This document shows, in pieces, positions 8,604-18,204 of a DNA stretch of 64,000 bases. This DNA is from Ignavibacteria bacterium (GTDB lineage Bacteria > Bacteroidota > Ignavibacteria > Kapaibacteriales > UBA2268), in the NCBI GenBank assembly GCA_016844745.1, contig JAERMQ010000006.1, positions 1-64,000 on the forward strand. Reading direction: 5' to 3'. Every line of letters begins with the position of its first letter. Position 1 is the first letter of the stretch. The notes under the pieces are model-generated. The model was not told the DNA's origin and searched no databases. It was given only the letters and a program-made list of their open reading frames with translations. The translations under genes and the position numbers were made by a program.

Positions 8604-11600
8604 TTATAAAATTATTGTAAATTTTTTGCAATATATCCTGTTGCCGATTTGCAACCGTAGAAAGTAAATTCCACTTGACATTGAAAAAGATGAGAAGTAA
8701 ATCATATTTTTCCCTGATGAGGATATGCCATTGTTTTTAAACATTTGAATTCCATGTATATCGAATATTTCTAATTTATAGGATTCTTCCATTTTGGATA
8801 GAAATTCAATTTCTGATACTTCTTCCTTTGGACGGATATGAATTTCGAATGTAAAATCCTTAAATTTGTCTGTGACTCCTACAGTAATTGGTATTGAGTC
8901 CGATTTCCCGGAACATCCGTTTTCATCTGTAATTTCAACGTAATAATATCCGGATTCATTAGCTGAAAAGGTCTGGGAATTTGCATTTTCAATAGGTTCA
9001 CCTGAAAAATACCACTGATAACCAATGGAAGGGCTTGAAGTTAAAAGATTCCCTTTTTGAGTTATTAAAGGTTTGGCAGGTTTTGGGAATAATTGAATTT
9101 GAATTAATTGGGAAGTAAAAGTGCAGTTCTGGGGTGTTATGACCGATAGACTAAAATAACCGGAATCGGAAATACTAATAGCACGTGAGGTGTCATTATT
9201 CGACCATAAGTAACGAAGGTTGGAATATATAGAGTCGGAAGAATTTCCATTTTGAGGTACTTCCATAAAAATTTTTAAAGTATCATTACTGCAAATTTTA
9301 TAAATAGTTTGTTCCGGTAATGTAAGATTGCCGATAGCTGCCCTTATTTTTACGTTCATTTCCGGTAAAACTTCCAATTCCAATGGTACTGATACTTCCA
9401 TACAACCGAATGTATTGACGGCTGTAACAAAGTAAATTCCCGGTTTTGTAGTAAAATTAACACTGCCGGTTTTTCCGTTTGACCAAACGTATTTATCTTT
9501 TGTAGTATCTTTTACAAATAATTTTATACTTGAACCGGAACATATTTCCTTTTTGCCGGAAATATTTAAAATCGGGATATTAGGTTTGCGGCATTCCCAG
9601 AGTTCAATTTCCCAAATACCGCGTCCATAAGTTGCTGCCTGAAGTTTTCCGGTTCCATTGTGAATTTCGAGCTCGTTGACTATTACATTGGGTAATCCGG
9701 TTCCTAAAGGGAACCAATTGGAATCATTATTATCACAATACAATACTCCAAAATCTGTCCCAATATAAATTGAATTATTGCCTCCGGGTCTGAAAACTAT
9801 GGAATTAACAGGTATATTCGGAATGTTACCGCTGATATTCAGCCACTTATTACTATCGAAATAAAAAACTTTATTATTTGGAACATAGCCTCCAAGCGTT
9901 AACCAAAGTTGGTCGGGACTATATTGTGAAACGGTAATTGAAGTTATAGGTGCATTTGCTGTGAAAATTTTTTTCCATTCATCGGAAAATGACCTTCTGC
10001 AATAAAGTTCGGTATCCTTTGCCAAATAAATTGTTTCATGAAAATTCGGGGCAATAGCAATAACATTGATTTTCTTACCGTCATTGAAATTTGTAACTTT
10101 TTCCCAGTTTTTACCGTTATTTGCTGTTCTCCAAAGTTCAGAAAAACCGGCATAAAAAGTTTTTGTATTCGACGGGTCTTGGGTAAATGGGGTTATCCAT
10201 GCTCCATCCTCACCATCAGGAGTAATATCATAAGGGATATATCCATCTCCGCCATCTGAAGATTGAGCTATTAGTCCATTAGAAGCAACAAAAAAAACGT
10301 TATTCAAATCGTTTCGGTCGATTATACATTCCATCATGTCACCTTGAACGACATGGTCCCAATAACCGTTCCTATATCGTAAGGTACCATTATCCTGAGA
10401 GCCGCCAAAAATAATTCCCGCTGCCTGGGGAGCTGCCCCGAATTTATAAAATTGTGTAATGCCGAGTCCTGCTGAAATATCAACCCAGCTTGCTCCCCGG
10501 TCTGATGATTTACTAATACCTCCGTCAGTGGCAACATAAAGCATACTATCATGAGGATTGAATTTGATATCATGTAGGTCATAATGAATTCCGGTTTGTA
10601 TATTTTCCCACGATTTGAAACTGTTTTCGGATTTCCATAGGTTGATACCTCCGGAAAATACAATACTGTCCTGATAAGGCGAGACTGCAAGAACAAGATT
10701 ATAGAATCCCTGACCAACTACTAAATCCTGGGCTACTCCCTGCAGAGAATCTAACTTAACAGAAATTTCCGACCAGTTTTCACCTTCATTAAAAGATTCA
10801 AACAAGCCACCAAAGTTGTTCCTGGTATATTCCGAACACAACAGAAGAATATGAGAAGGGTGGATAGAATTGACTGAAATCTGGATTCTGCTAATTTGAG
10901 TAAATTCTTTTATGCTGAGCCATGATTTACCGGCATCCGTAGATTTTAATACCGATGTTTTACCAGCCGGGTCGTATGTGGATATAAAAATAATGTCCGG
11001 GTTTGAAGGTAGAAATTCCATGTCCCGAAAATACGAACCGCTGAGCAAATTCTCCCAGGTTTTCCCACCATTAGTTGTTTTTAATATTTCGTGATTTGTA
11101 GATGCGTATAATATATCAGGATTCTGGGGATGAAGAAGCAATCGGGTCAATATTCTCAAACTGTCTATTGAATAAGGATTGAGTATTTCCCAGTTTATAC
11201 CGCCATCATAAGATTTAATAATACCGATACTCATACATCCTGAAGAAAACCATCCATCAGAGTCACCCGTAGCCGCATACATAATATTCGGTTCTGTTTC
11301 GGATATGGCTATATCTGTAATACCCAAAGATAAAAAATTAGTCATTTCAACAGGGAACCAATTTTTTCCGGCATCAGATGTTTTCCATAATCCCCCACCA
11401 GCAGAACCAACCCATATAATATTTTTTACTTTTGGATTGAAGGCAATACAATTGATTCTTCCGTTACCGTCAAGTTTAGGGTTATGTATTTTTGTATTAA
11501 ATTTTTTAGGACCTAATTCAATCCAATCCCCGACCGTTAAGGATTTGTCTTTGGTTTTTATACTATTATGATACTTTTGAAATTCGATTAAAACTTTTCT

Positions 11601-11855
11601 TGCATTTGGGAAATTTCCGTTTTTATCCAAACGACGCTCCCAGAAATACTCCCAACGCTTGAATTGCTTGTAACCCGGAATTTTATTTCGGTGAGTATCT
11701 TTGTAATAATTTAAAAATTCGTATCGAATTGAATAAAAATTAGCAAAACCGGTATTAATGATATTTTTAAGCCATAGCTGGGAATAGACTGCATGATACT
11801 CAAATGTAAAAAAAATCAAGCTCATAAAAATAATATTTCTTATAATGATTTTCAT
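8604..11855 (-). CDS. Secreted multi-BNR protein, paralogue of its neighbour
   Basis: The 1083-residue protein has the same plan as the gene at 5277: signal peptide, the shared stretch GYKQFKRWEYFWERR near residues 60-74, many Asp-box motifs (TSDAGKNW, SYDGGINW, TTNGGKTW, SSDRGASW, TANNGKNW), a TYGRGIWE motif closing the propeller region, Ig-like repeats with YVWSNGKTG, and a C-terminal beta-domain. That last domain keeps the end pattern SSGIYFLRLQIGNRIYCKKF but has lost the usual PNPxxG start of T9SS domains (it reads IHIRPKEE), so its secretion signal may be altered. Equal length and order point to tandem duplication followed by divergence. Confidence 0.83.
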   Translation of the reverse strand: MKIIIRNIIFMSLIFFTFEYHAVYSQLWLKNIINTGFANFYSIRYEFLNYYKDTHRNKIPGYKQFKRWEYFWERRLDKNGNFPNARKVLIEFQKYHNSIKTKDKSLTVGDWIELGPKKFNTKIHNPKLDGNGRINCIAFNPKVKNIIWVGSAGGGLWKTSDAGKNWFPVEMTNFLSLGITDIAISETEPNIMYAATGDSDGWFSSGCMSIGIIKSYDGGINWEILNPYSIDSLRILTRLLLHPQNPDILYASTNHEILKTTNGGKTWENLLSGSYFRDMEFLPSNPDIIFISTYDPAGKTSVLKSTDAGKSWLSIKEFTQISRIQISVNSIHPSHILLLCSEYTRNNFGGLFESFNEGENWSEISVKLDSLQGVAQDLVVGQGFYNLVLAVSPYQDSIVFSGGINLWKSENSFKSWENIQTGIHYDLHDIKFNPHDSMLYVATDGGISKSSDRGASWVDISAGLGITQFYKFGAAPQAAGIIFGGSQDNGTLRYRNGYWDHVVQGDMMECIIDRNDLNNVFFVASNGLIAQSSDGGDGYIPYDITPDGEDGAWITPFTQDPSNTKTFYAGFSELWRTANNGKNWEKVTNFNDGKKINVIAIAPNFHETIYLAKDTELYCRRSFSDEWKKIFTANAPITSITVSQYSPDQLWLTLGGYVPNNKVFYFDSNKWLNISGNIPNIPVNSIVFRPGGNNSIYIGTDFGVLYCDNNDSNWFPLGTGLPNVIVNELEIHNGTGKLQAATYGRGIWEIELWECRKPNIPILNISGKKEICSGSSIKLFVKDTTKDKYVWSNGKTGSVNFTTKPGIYFVTAVNTFGCMEVSVPLELEVLPEMNVKIRAAIGNLTLPEQTIYKICSNDTLKIFMEVPQNGNSSDSIYSNLRYLWSNNDTSRAISISDSGYFSLSVITPQNCTFTSQLIQIQLFPKPAKPLITQKGNLLTSSPSIGYQWYFSGEPIENANSQTFSANESGYYYVEITDENGCSGKSDSIPITVGVTDKFKDFTFEIHIRPKEEVSEIEFLSKMEESYKLEIFDIHGIQMFKNNGISSSGKNMIYFSSFSMSSGIYFLRLQIGNRIYCKKFTIIL

Positions 11856-11922
11856 TGCTTAATTGACATTCGAAAAATAAATTGTCATTTCATGGTATAA
11901 GAAGGAATAAAACATCAAGAAG

Positions 11923-11998
11923 AATGTCATTCTGAACGAAGTGAAGAATACAGTATGCACATTAAAACTGGATTCTTCACTTCGTTCAGAATGACATT
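11923..11998. repeat. Family-1 inverted repeat, copy 1
   Basis: Two perfect 27-base arms (11923-11949 and 11972-11998) begin AATGTCATTCTGAACGAAG and surround a 22-base centre. Six related copies lie elsewhere in the window, all between genes. Read as protein this type of sequence gives CHSERSEES, which explains a spurious ORF here. It could be a non-autonomous mobile element or a REP-like element. Confidence 0.9.
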
Positions 11999-12122
11999 TC
12001 AATTTTTTTGATATTACATCGTTAATAATTTTATAAAACCATTGTTTAGGGGATTGATGTTTTAGCCTGAATAATGATAAATTCACTTTGAGCCCCCTAA
12101 ATTAATTATTTATAAAAATTTT

Positions 12123-14042
12123 TTATTTCCCAGGTGAATTCAGTTCTGTAAACATAGTAATAACCTCATCGATACCTTTCGAGCCTAAATCACCAACTCC
12201 ATGCTGCCTTAAGGATACCGACTGCGAATCCACTTCTTTTTGTCCGATAATGAAAGCAAAAGGAATTTTCTGTTGTTCCGATTCTGCAATTTTCCTTCCG
12301 ATTTTCTCGCTTCGTAAATCGACAGATACCCTGAATTTTAATGCATCGAGTTTTTCATTTAACTCTTTAGCATAGGTATGCTGATTCTCGCCAATTGGCA
12401 ATATACTTGCCTGAACCGGGGAAATCCAGAAAGGGAAATTCCCTGAATAATGTTCGATTAGAATAGAAATAAAACGTTCCATAGAGCCGAAGGGCGCCCG
12501 GTGAATAATAACGGGACGATGTTTCTGATTATCGGCTCCCATATATTCCAATTCGAATCGCTCCGGCATTACGTAATCTACTTGAACGGTTCCAAGCTGC
12601 CATTTTCTTCCTATTGCATCTTTGACGATAAAGTCAACTTTAGGTCCATAGAAAGATGCTTCACCTAATCCGATTTTGTAATCCAAACCCATTTCATCGG
12701 CAACCTGCTTAATTATTTGTTGAGCCTTCTCCCACATTTCCGGGTCGCCTGCAAATTTATCCTTTGTATCATCGCGAAAGGATAGACGTGTTGTAACGTT
12801 CATTCCAAAAGTCCTGAAAACAAGTTGTGTCAGGTCGATTGTATTTTTTAATTCATCATTTAACTGGTCTTGTGTGCAGTATATATGAGCATCGTCCTGG
12901 GTAAATCCACGTACCCTTGTAAGCCCTGTAAGCTCGCCTGATTGCTCATACCGGTACACTGTTCCAAGCTCGGCAAGCCTTAATGGTAAATCCCTGTATG
13001 AACGTGGTTTCGAAGCATAAATGGAATGATGATGCGGGCAATTCATCGGTTTCAGCATATATTCTTCGTCCTCGACTTTGATAGGAGCAAATTGCGATTC
13101 TGAATAATAAGGATAATGTCCTGATGTTTTATATAAATTCAAATTCCCGATATGTGGAGTTATAACCTCGACATATCCTCTTCGGTGAAGTTCTTCCATA
13201 ATAAATGCTTCGAGTTTCCTGCGAATAATTGCCCCTTTGGGAAGCCACATCGGCAATCCGCCTCCAACAGCAGGAGAAATCAGGAATAATTCCAATTCTT
13301 TGCCAATCTTGCGATGGTCGCGTTTTTTTGCTTCTTCGAGAAATGTCAGATAATCATCCAATAATTTTTTCTTTGGGAAGGTTATTCCGTAAATGCGGGT
13401 CATCATATTTCTTTCGGAATCCCCACGCCAATATGCGCCTGCAACGGACATTAGCTTGATAGCTTTTATCATACCTGTTGCCGGCAGATGAGTGCCACGG
13501 CAGAGGTCGGTGAAATTACCTTGTTTGTAAAAAGTAATTTCTTCGTTTTTTAATCCGTCCAATAACTCTAATTTATACTCGTCGCCGACTTTTTTAAAAT
13601 GCTCGACGGCGCTGTTCCAGTCAATTTCTTCCCTATAATATGAAGAATCTGTTTTTGCCAATTCATACATTTTAGCTTCAATTTCCGGCAGGTCTTCAAT
13701 CGTTAATTTCTTATCACCAGGTAAGTCAACATCATAATAGAAACCGTTTTCAATTGCCGGACCAATTCCGAATTTCACTCCCGGATAAAGACCTTCGACT
13801 GCCTCAGCCATGAGATGAGCAGATGAATGCCAGAAAATCTCCTTGCCTTCGTCGTCATCGAATGTTAATATTTTAACGGTGCAATCCCGCTCGAGTCCGC
13901 GTGATAAATCGTATTTTTGTCCGTCAACCATAGCTCCTACTGCATTTCTTGCCAATCCTTCGGAAATATTCCGGGCTATATCCATGCTGCTTGTACCTTC
14001 TGCAAATTCTCTTACCGAGTCGTCAGGGAACGTAATTCTCAT
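12123..14042 (-). CDS. thrS: Threonyl-tRNA synthetase
   Basis: This enzyme charges tRNA-Thr. The 639-residue protein has the usual order: N-terminal TGS domain (1-60), the editing domain with HSSAHLMAEAV near residues 72-82 and a CRGTH motif, the class II catalytic core, and a C-terminal anticodon-binding domain. The zinc Cys of the active site is C335 in MNCPHHH, and class II motif 2 (YRYEQSGELTGLTRVRGF) is intact. No T-box or other leader structure was recognised upstream. The gene stands alone, with infC/rplT not adjacent as they are in many bacteria. Confidence 0.97.
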   Translation of the reverse strand: MRITFPDDSVREFAEGTSSMDIARNISEGLARNAVGAMVDGQKYDLSRGLERDCTVKILTFDDDEGKEIFWHSSAHLMAEAVEGLYPGVKFGIGPAIENGFYYDVDLPGDKKLTIEDLPEIEAKMYELAKTDSSYYREEIDWNSAVEHFKKVGDEYKLELLDGLKNEEITFYKQGNFTDLCRGTHLPATGMIKAIKLMSVAGAYWRGDSERNMMTRIYGITFPKKKLLDDYLTFLEEAKKRDHRKIGKELELFLISPAVGGGLPMWLPKGAIIRRKLEAFIMEELHRRGYVEVITPHIGNLNLYKTSGHYPYYSESQFAPIKVEDEEYMLKPMNCPHHHSIYASKPRSYRDLPLRLAELGTVYRYEQSGELTGLTRVRGFTQDDAHIYCTQDQLNDELKNTIDLTQLVFRTFGMNVTTRLSFRDDTKDKFAGDPEMWEKAQQIIKQVADEMGLDYKIGLGEASFYGPKVDFIVKDAIGRKWQLGTVQVDYVMPERFELEYMGADNQKHRPVIIHRAPFGSMERFISILIEHYSGNFPFWISPVQASILPIGENQHTYAKELNEKLDALKFRVSVDLRSEKIGRKIAESEQQKIPFAFIIGQKEVDSQSVSLRQHGVGDLGSKGIDEVITMFTELNSPGK

Positions 14043-14196
14043 TAAATATCCTTTTAGTTTTCTAAAATTTCAAAAAGAAATAAATTTCTTACAAAATAGT
14101 CTATACAAAAACGTTTTAGCAGGATGTTTATTTCTTTATACAATGAAGAAAATAACAATATTACTACCGGATGTTTGAAATATAATTGGAGAAAAA

Positions 14197-14976
14197 ATGA
14201 GCAGCAGCTTAAAGATTTTATTAATCGCTTTTTTTATTATTTTTTTAAAATCTCAATTATCCTCACAAGACAATATGTTGGACAGTCTGAATTTTGAACC
14301 TGCAACCGAACCTACTCATACTAAGCAATATTTCGGTATTGGGATAGGGTATACAGGCTCATTCTTATTCTCGGATTTTAAGAAACTGAATGATGATATA
14401 GTTAAGAAATTCGGATTAGATGATTTGAAATCACCTGTCTTTTTGAGTGGTATCGAAGGTTTCATTGTTACTTTCAAAATTCCTAATTTACGCATTGGTC
14501 TTAGCGGTAAAGGAGGCTCTGCTTTATCTGAGAAGACTATGAATATTGCTGGTACTGATTATAAAAGAAGCGTTGAATATAAATTATTTTTATCCGGATT
14601 ATCTTTCGAGTATGTCTTTATGCCTTTTAATTCAGTTGCGATTATTCCAGGATTTGGTGGCGGAATTGCCAGCTTATCTGTTGAAGCATATCAGGGAAAT
14701 AAAAAAGCATGGACTGAAATTAATGAAACAATTAATGAAAATTTTTTAAACAGGGCAGAGATTTCTTATTGGTATTTACAACCGTCTGTAAGTATTGAAT
14801 GGGCTGTTACGGATTATATGGTATTGCGTGGAAATGCGGGATATTCGATTTCCTTATTGAATACGAGCAACTGGAAATACAACAGGAATGCTGAATTGAG
14901 CGGTGTACCCCCGGAAATCAATTCAAACGGACTGACTGCTCAAGTAGGAATATTTTTCGGTTTATTTAATTTTTAA
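14197..14976 (+). CDS. Outer-membrane beta-barrel type protein, function unknown
   Basis: The 259-residue protein has a signal peptide (hydrophobic 5-20, ending near SQLSSQD) and a Gly- and aromatic-rich alternating pattern (YFGIGIGYTGSFLF, LSGLSFEYVFMPF, VAIIPGFGGGIASL). It ends in FGLFNF, with the terminal Phe typical of outer-membrane barrels. A GGAG site lies six bases before the ATG. It has no recognised specific family. It is divergent from thrS, with about 150 bases between them. Confidence 0.6.
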   Translation: MSSSLKILLIAFFIIFLKSQLSSQDNMLDSLNFEPATEPTHTKQYFGIGIGYTGSFLFSDFKKLNDDIVKKFGLDDLKSPVFLSGIEGFIVTFKIPNLRIGLSGKGGSALSEKTMNIAGTDYKRSVEYKLFLSGLSFEYVFMPFNSVAIIPGFGGGIASLSVEAYQGNKKAWTEINETINENFLNRAEISYWYLQPSVSIEWAVTDYMVLRGNAGYSISLLNTSNWKYNRNAELSGVPPEINSNGLTAQVGIFFGLFNF

Positions 14977-15012
14977 TTGGATAATAATTACAAATTTCCT
15001 AAATTTGTAACC

Positions 15013-15174
15013 TTTTCTAATTCTACTTCTGGTTCTTCTTCTATGTTCTATAACCGGGCCCTTAGCTCAACTGGTTAGAGCGTCGGACTCATAATCCGTA
15101 GGTTGGGGGTTCAAGTCCCTCAGGGCCCACAGTTTTAAGAGTAGAACATAGAAGTAGAAGTTAGAATTAGAAAA
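15013..15174. repeat. Imperfect inverted repeat framing the tRNA gene
   Basis: The left arm (15013-15050) and right arm (15142-15174) are reverse complements: both share TTTTCTAATTCTA at the outside and CTTCTATGTTCTA at the inside, with one six-base insertion on the left. The tRNA gene sits in the middle. The arms are built of simple TTCTA/TTCT-like words. Confidence 0.85.
15056..15129 (+). tRNA. tRNA with CAT anticodon (tRNA-Met, or tRNA-Ile2 if modified)
   Basis: A full cloverleaf can be drawn. The acceptor is GGGCCCT with AGGGCCC, the D stem GCTC/GAGC, and the anticodon loop CTCATAA gives anticodon CAT. The T arm is GGGGG-TTCAAGT-CCCTC, and the discriminator base A is at 15129. CCA is not encoded. 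The outermost pair of the anticodon stem is a T-T mismatch. It is not an initiator by the usual tests (the first acceptor pair is G-C). CAT can also be the Ile tRNA that needs lysidine; the sequence alone does not decide. Confidence 0.93.
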
Positions 15175-15183
15175 ATAAATTTT

Positions 15184-15630
15184 CTAATTCTCTACATAAA
15201 CAACATCATCATAAAATGACTCCAGTTGTAATTTATGCTTGGCTTCTTCTTCTGCTAATTTTAAGAAGATATTTTTATTTTTAGAGTCTGCAAATAATTT
15301 TGCCATCTGTAAATATAGTTCCTGTGCGGCTTTTTCCCTTTTTATTGCAATTATCAATACTTCCTGAAAAGTTGAACCCGGATTGGGATAGTCGCTTACG
15401 AGATAATCGCCGATTTTTAAATCGAGTATTTCCTTTGGTTGAAAATTAATAGCTGCATGTTCAGATAAATTTTCCAATATCCTTATATGTCCGTTTTCCA
15501 TAGCCTCCAATTCCCGTAGCATTTCGATTGTTTCACGATTTTTTACTTTGTCCTGAAGGTTATGATAGAAAGCAGCGGCTTCTTTTTCTCTTTCAATTGC
15601 AAAATTAATTGCTTCATGAAATTTATCCAT
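15184..15630 (-). CDS. Ferritin-like diiron protein (rubrerythrin-type domain)
   Basis: The 148-residue four-helix protein has a carboxylate-bridged diiron pattern. Each half carries a helix with EREKEAAAFY or KREKAAQELY and a partner helix with E45-xx-H48 or E129-xx-H132. It lacks the C-terminal rubredoxin of true rubrerythrins. Such proteins reduce peroxide or bind iron, but which applies here is not known. It lies 60 bases downstream of a ferritin gene on the same strand, suggesting a shared role in iron or oxidative-stress handling. Its stop is only about 10 bases from the inverted repeat that frames the tRNA. Confidence 0.82.
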   Translation of the reverse strand: MDKFHEAINFAIEREKEAAAFYHNLQDKVKNRETIEMLRELEAMENGHIRILENLSEHAAINFQPKEILDLKIGDYLVSDYPNPGSTFQEVLIIAIKREKAAQELYLQMAKLFADSKNKNIFLKLAEEEAKHKLQLESFYDDVVYVEN

Positions 15631-15690
15631 TTTTTTTCCTTTATCTAAATCGAATTTTAATTGATTGAATAGTAAATCTATAATTACAAA

Positions 15691-16203
15691 TTATTTTGTT
15701 GGCGGCGGCGGTACGAAAACCCTGGTTTTCAGTTCGCTGTCTAATAAAAATAATCCCGAACGGGAATCGCCTGCAAGCTTGATTCGTTCTACGATGTCAT
15801 TTGCATTCTTTTCTTCTTCAACCTGTTCGGAAATGAACCATTGAAGCATAATATTGGTCGCAAAATCATTTTCTTTCATTGCGAGTTCAGCCATTTGGTT
15901 GATTGAATCCGTAACGAGTTGCTCGTGATGGAAAGCATCCTGGAATGCTGCCAGAGGGGAATCCCAGCTTGATGGGGGAGCAGATATTGCCCCTACTTTA
16001 CTCACTCCACCGCGGTCAAGCAAATAATCGAAAAACTTTAATGCATGGAACATTTCTTCTTGTGCCTGGACTCTCATCCAATTTGCGAAGCCGTTTAAAT
16101 TTATTGAACTGAAATATGCCGACATCGAGAGATATAAATTTGAAGAATACATTTCCCTGGTTAATTGGGCATTTATTGAATCTGCCACTAATTGTTTTAT
16201 CAT
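15691..16203 (-). CDS. ftnA: Non-haem ferritin
   Basis: This is the iron-storage cage subunit, which oxidises Fe(II) and stores it as mineral. The 170-residue protein matches the FtnA family. Ferroxidase ligands fall at the classical positions: E17, E50, H53, E94, Q127 and E130. The helix QAQEEMFHALKFFDYLLDRGG is typical. The C-terminal tail is short and ends in a VPPPPTK stretch. It is followed by the ferritin-like gene at 15184-15630 and is probably cotranscribed with it. Confidence 0.93.
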   Translation of the reverse strand: MIKQLVADSINAQLTREMYSSNLYLSMSAYFSSINLNGFANWMRVQAQEEMFHALKFFDYLLDRGGVSKVGAISAPPSSWDSPLAAFQDAFHHEQLVTDSINQMAELAMKENDFATNIMLQWFISEQVEEEKNANDIVERIKLAGDSRSGLFLLDSELKTRVFVPPPPTK

Positions 16204-16312
16204 GTCTTTCTCCTAAAATTATTAAAAATGAACTTAATTTATTAAAAAGGCAATTTATATCATAATTTGTAATTTAAAAAATATTTTTAACAATCTGTAA
16301 TTTATAGTAAAT

Positions 16313-18019
16313 TTAATGAGAGATTATCAATTTGTTAGAGAATCTTTGTGATGGAGTCTGCATGACACAGAAATATATCCCATCCGGCAAGTAGTTTGCA
16401 ACAAATCCGGCTTCGAAAATACCCACTGAAACCTGTTTGTCGAATATCGTCGCAACCTTTTCTCCGAAAATATTATATAGAGAGAGATTGGTTCGACCGG
16501 ATTCAACAACACCAAACCTTATAACGGATTCATTATTTACCGGATTTGGATGGCATGGTAATAAAAAAACTGTTCCGGAATCGAGAAACAGCCTTGGCTG
16601 AGGCTGTATGCAGATTTCATCTAAACAGAATCTTCCATTATATTTTTTTGTTTTTATGTCCGGACACAGTGAGATTAAACTATCTATTGTGAGTTCGGTG
16701 CAAGTGCTGCTGCCGAGACTTGCAATAAATTCCATATCCTTTTGCGCTATCGATGAATCGAAATCAAGCCTGATTATTCTGTCAGAACCTGTACGATACC
16801 CGTTCGGAGTTGATTTTATTGGAGTAAGAATGGAATTATCAAATCTTAAAAGTAAGGAATAATCAGGATTCCGGCAGTCATTAGATTGTCCGGAATTAGT
16901 TACGGTTATCGGTATTATAACGGAATCTCCGTCTTTGGCATGAGTCCTTCCAACTTCATAAGTTATGGTGGAAGAAATGTTCGTTACATCAATTGATGTG
17001 ATGAATGTACAAATATCGTTGCGGGCAATGTTAACAGCATATTTGCCCGGTTTTTTTACTATGATTGAATTCTTGATTCCTCCGGTTGACCAAAGGTAGT
17101 TATATCCTTGTGGAACTGAAAGAATCAAGCTGTCACAAGTACAAAGAGCAGTCGATTTATTGGAAGATATACTGAAAATTTCCCTTTTTTGAACATTTAC
17201 CTGGACAGTATCGATAACAAAGCAATCATGGGCATCATTAACAGTCAGGATAAAAGTTGAGGAAGCATTTGTAGTCATATTCGGATTAGAAATGAATGGA
17301 TTATCCACACCGCTTTGAGGGAACCATGAATAAGTATAAGGCGGATTTCCTTTTATTACTGATGATTGTAATTGCAGCTTTTCTCCTTCACAGATTGAAG
17401 TATCGTTTGAGACTGATACTTCAATATTACATATTTCACGAAGGGAAATATCGTCAATAGCAAAATCATTGCCGTCCAATTCAATCGATTTATCTAAAAT
17501 CGAAATGGTTGCATTTGTGTAGGTTCCTGAATTCCACGAACATTCATATTTGTTCCAAAAACAAGTAACAGCCTTGCATACTAACTCCAATGGGAGTTTA
17601 TTACCATTAATAAAAATTTCAAATACCGGGGGTCGCTTGTTAACAAGCGAGGCAGCATAAAATGAAAAAAGATAATCACTATTTGGCAGAAGGTTCTCAA
17701 CAGTCTGCATCCATAAGGAATCACCTTTTTTTGAAGAACCATTGGCAGCTAACATATTACCTGAACCGGATGTATGGTCGGAACATGATGCAAAGGCATC
17801 ATAAATTGTATTAGGGTTTCTGGTAATAGAATAATAACCATCTACTGATAACAATGAAGTTGTATAAAGATAATCTGATAAAAATTCAATATTATCTTTT
17901 TCAAAGTCACCGTTTTTTATTAATTCAATTTTATTTAAAGAATACTGGCAGCGGACTTCTAAAGAATAGAGTAAATTTATTAAGATAAAAACTGATGTTA
18001 TTATGATTCTACAATTCAT
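16313..18019 (-). CDS. Secreted protein with T9SS sorting domain
   Basis: The 568-residue protein has a clear signal peptide (MNCRIIITSVFILINLLYS). I chose the ATG at 18019 because it gives that signal and a GGA site; an ATG 33 bases earlier is also open. The mature start, LIKNGDFEKDN, looks like a jelly-roll carbohydrate-binding type domain (about 30-200). Two or three Ig/PKD-like repeats follow (CEGEKLQLQSS, YLWSTGGIKNS), then a cohesin-like or adhesion stretch. It ends in a type A T9SS domain (CHPNPVNNESVIRFGV ... YLPDGIYFCVM). The role is unknown, probably surface or extracellular. Confidence 0.75.
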   Translation of the reverse strand: MNCRIIITSVFILINLLYSLEVRCQYSLNKIELIKNGDFEKDNIEFLSDYLYTTSLLSVDGYYSITRNPNTIYDAFASCSDHTSGSGNMLAANGSSKKGDSLWMQTVENLLPNSDYLFSFYAASLVNKRPPVFEIFINGNKLPLELVCKAVTCFWNKYECSWNSGTYTNATISILDKSIELDGNDFAIDDISLREICNIEVSVSNDTSICEGEKLQLQSSVIKGNPPYTYSWFPQSGVDNPFISNPNMTTNASSTFILTVNDAHDCFVIDTVQVNVQKREIFSISSNKSTALCTCDSLILSVPQGYNYLWSTGGIKNSIIVKKPGKYAVNIARNDICTFITSIDVTNISSTITYEVGRTHAKDGDSVIIPITVTNSGQSNDCRNPDYSLLLRFDNSILTPIKSTPNGYRTGSDRIIRLDFDSSIAQKDMEFIASLGSSTCTELTIDSLISLCPDIKTKKYNGRFCLDEICIQPQPRLFLDSGTVFLLPCHPNPVNNESVIRFGVVESGRTNLSLYNIFGEKVATIFDKQVSVGIFEAGFVANYLPDGIYFCVMQTPSQRFSNKLIISH

Positions 18020-18204
18020 TTTTTCCGGGCAAATAACCGCAAATTTGTTCATGATTCCATAATTTTTATTTTAACGTTTTACATCGAATAATTATTTTAA
18101 CAAAACAGTAAATATTTTTTTATTAATTTTGTTGTTTAATTCAATATAAAAAAGAGAAATTAGAAAATAATTAGATAAACATGAAGTAAAAAGGGATTTT
18201 ATTT

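Noticed and set aside
11859-12086. 75-residue ORF containing CHSERSEES
   Set aside because: It is the translation of a family-1 inverted repeat with no ribosome site; the same sequence lies between genes elsewhere.
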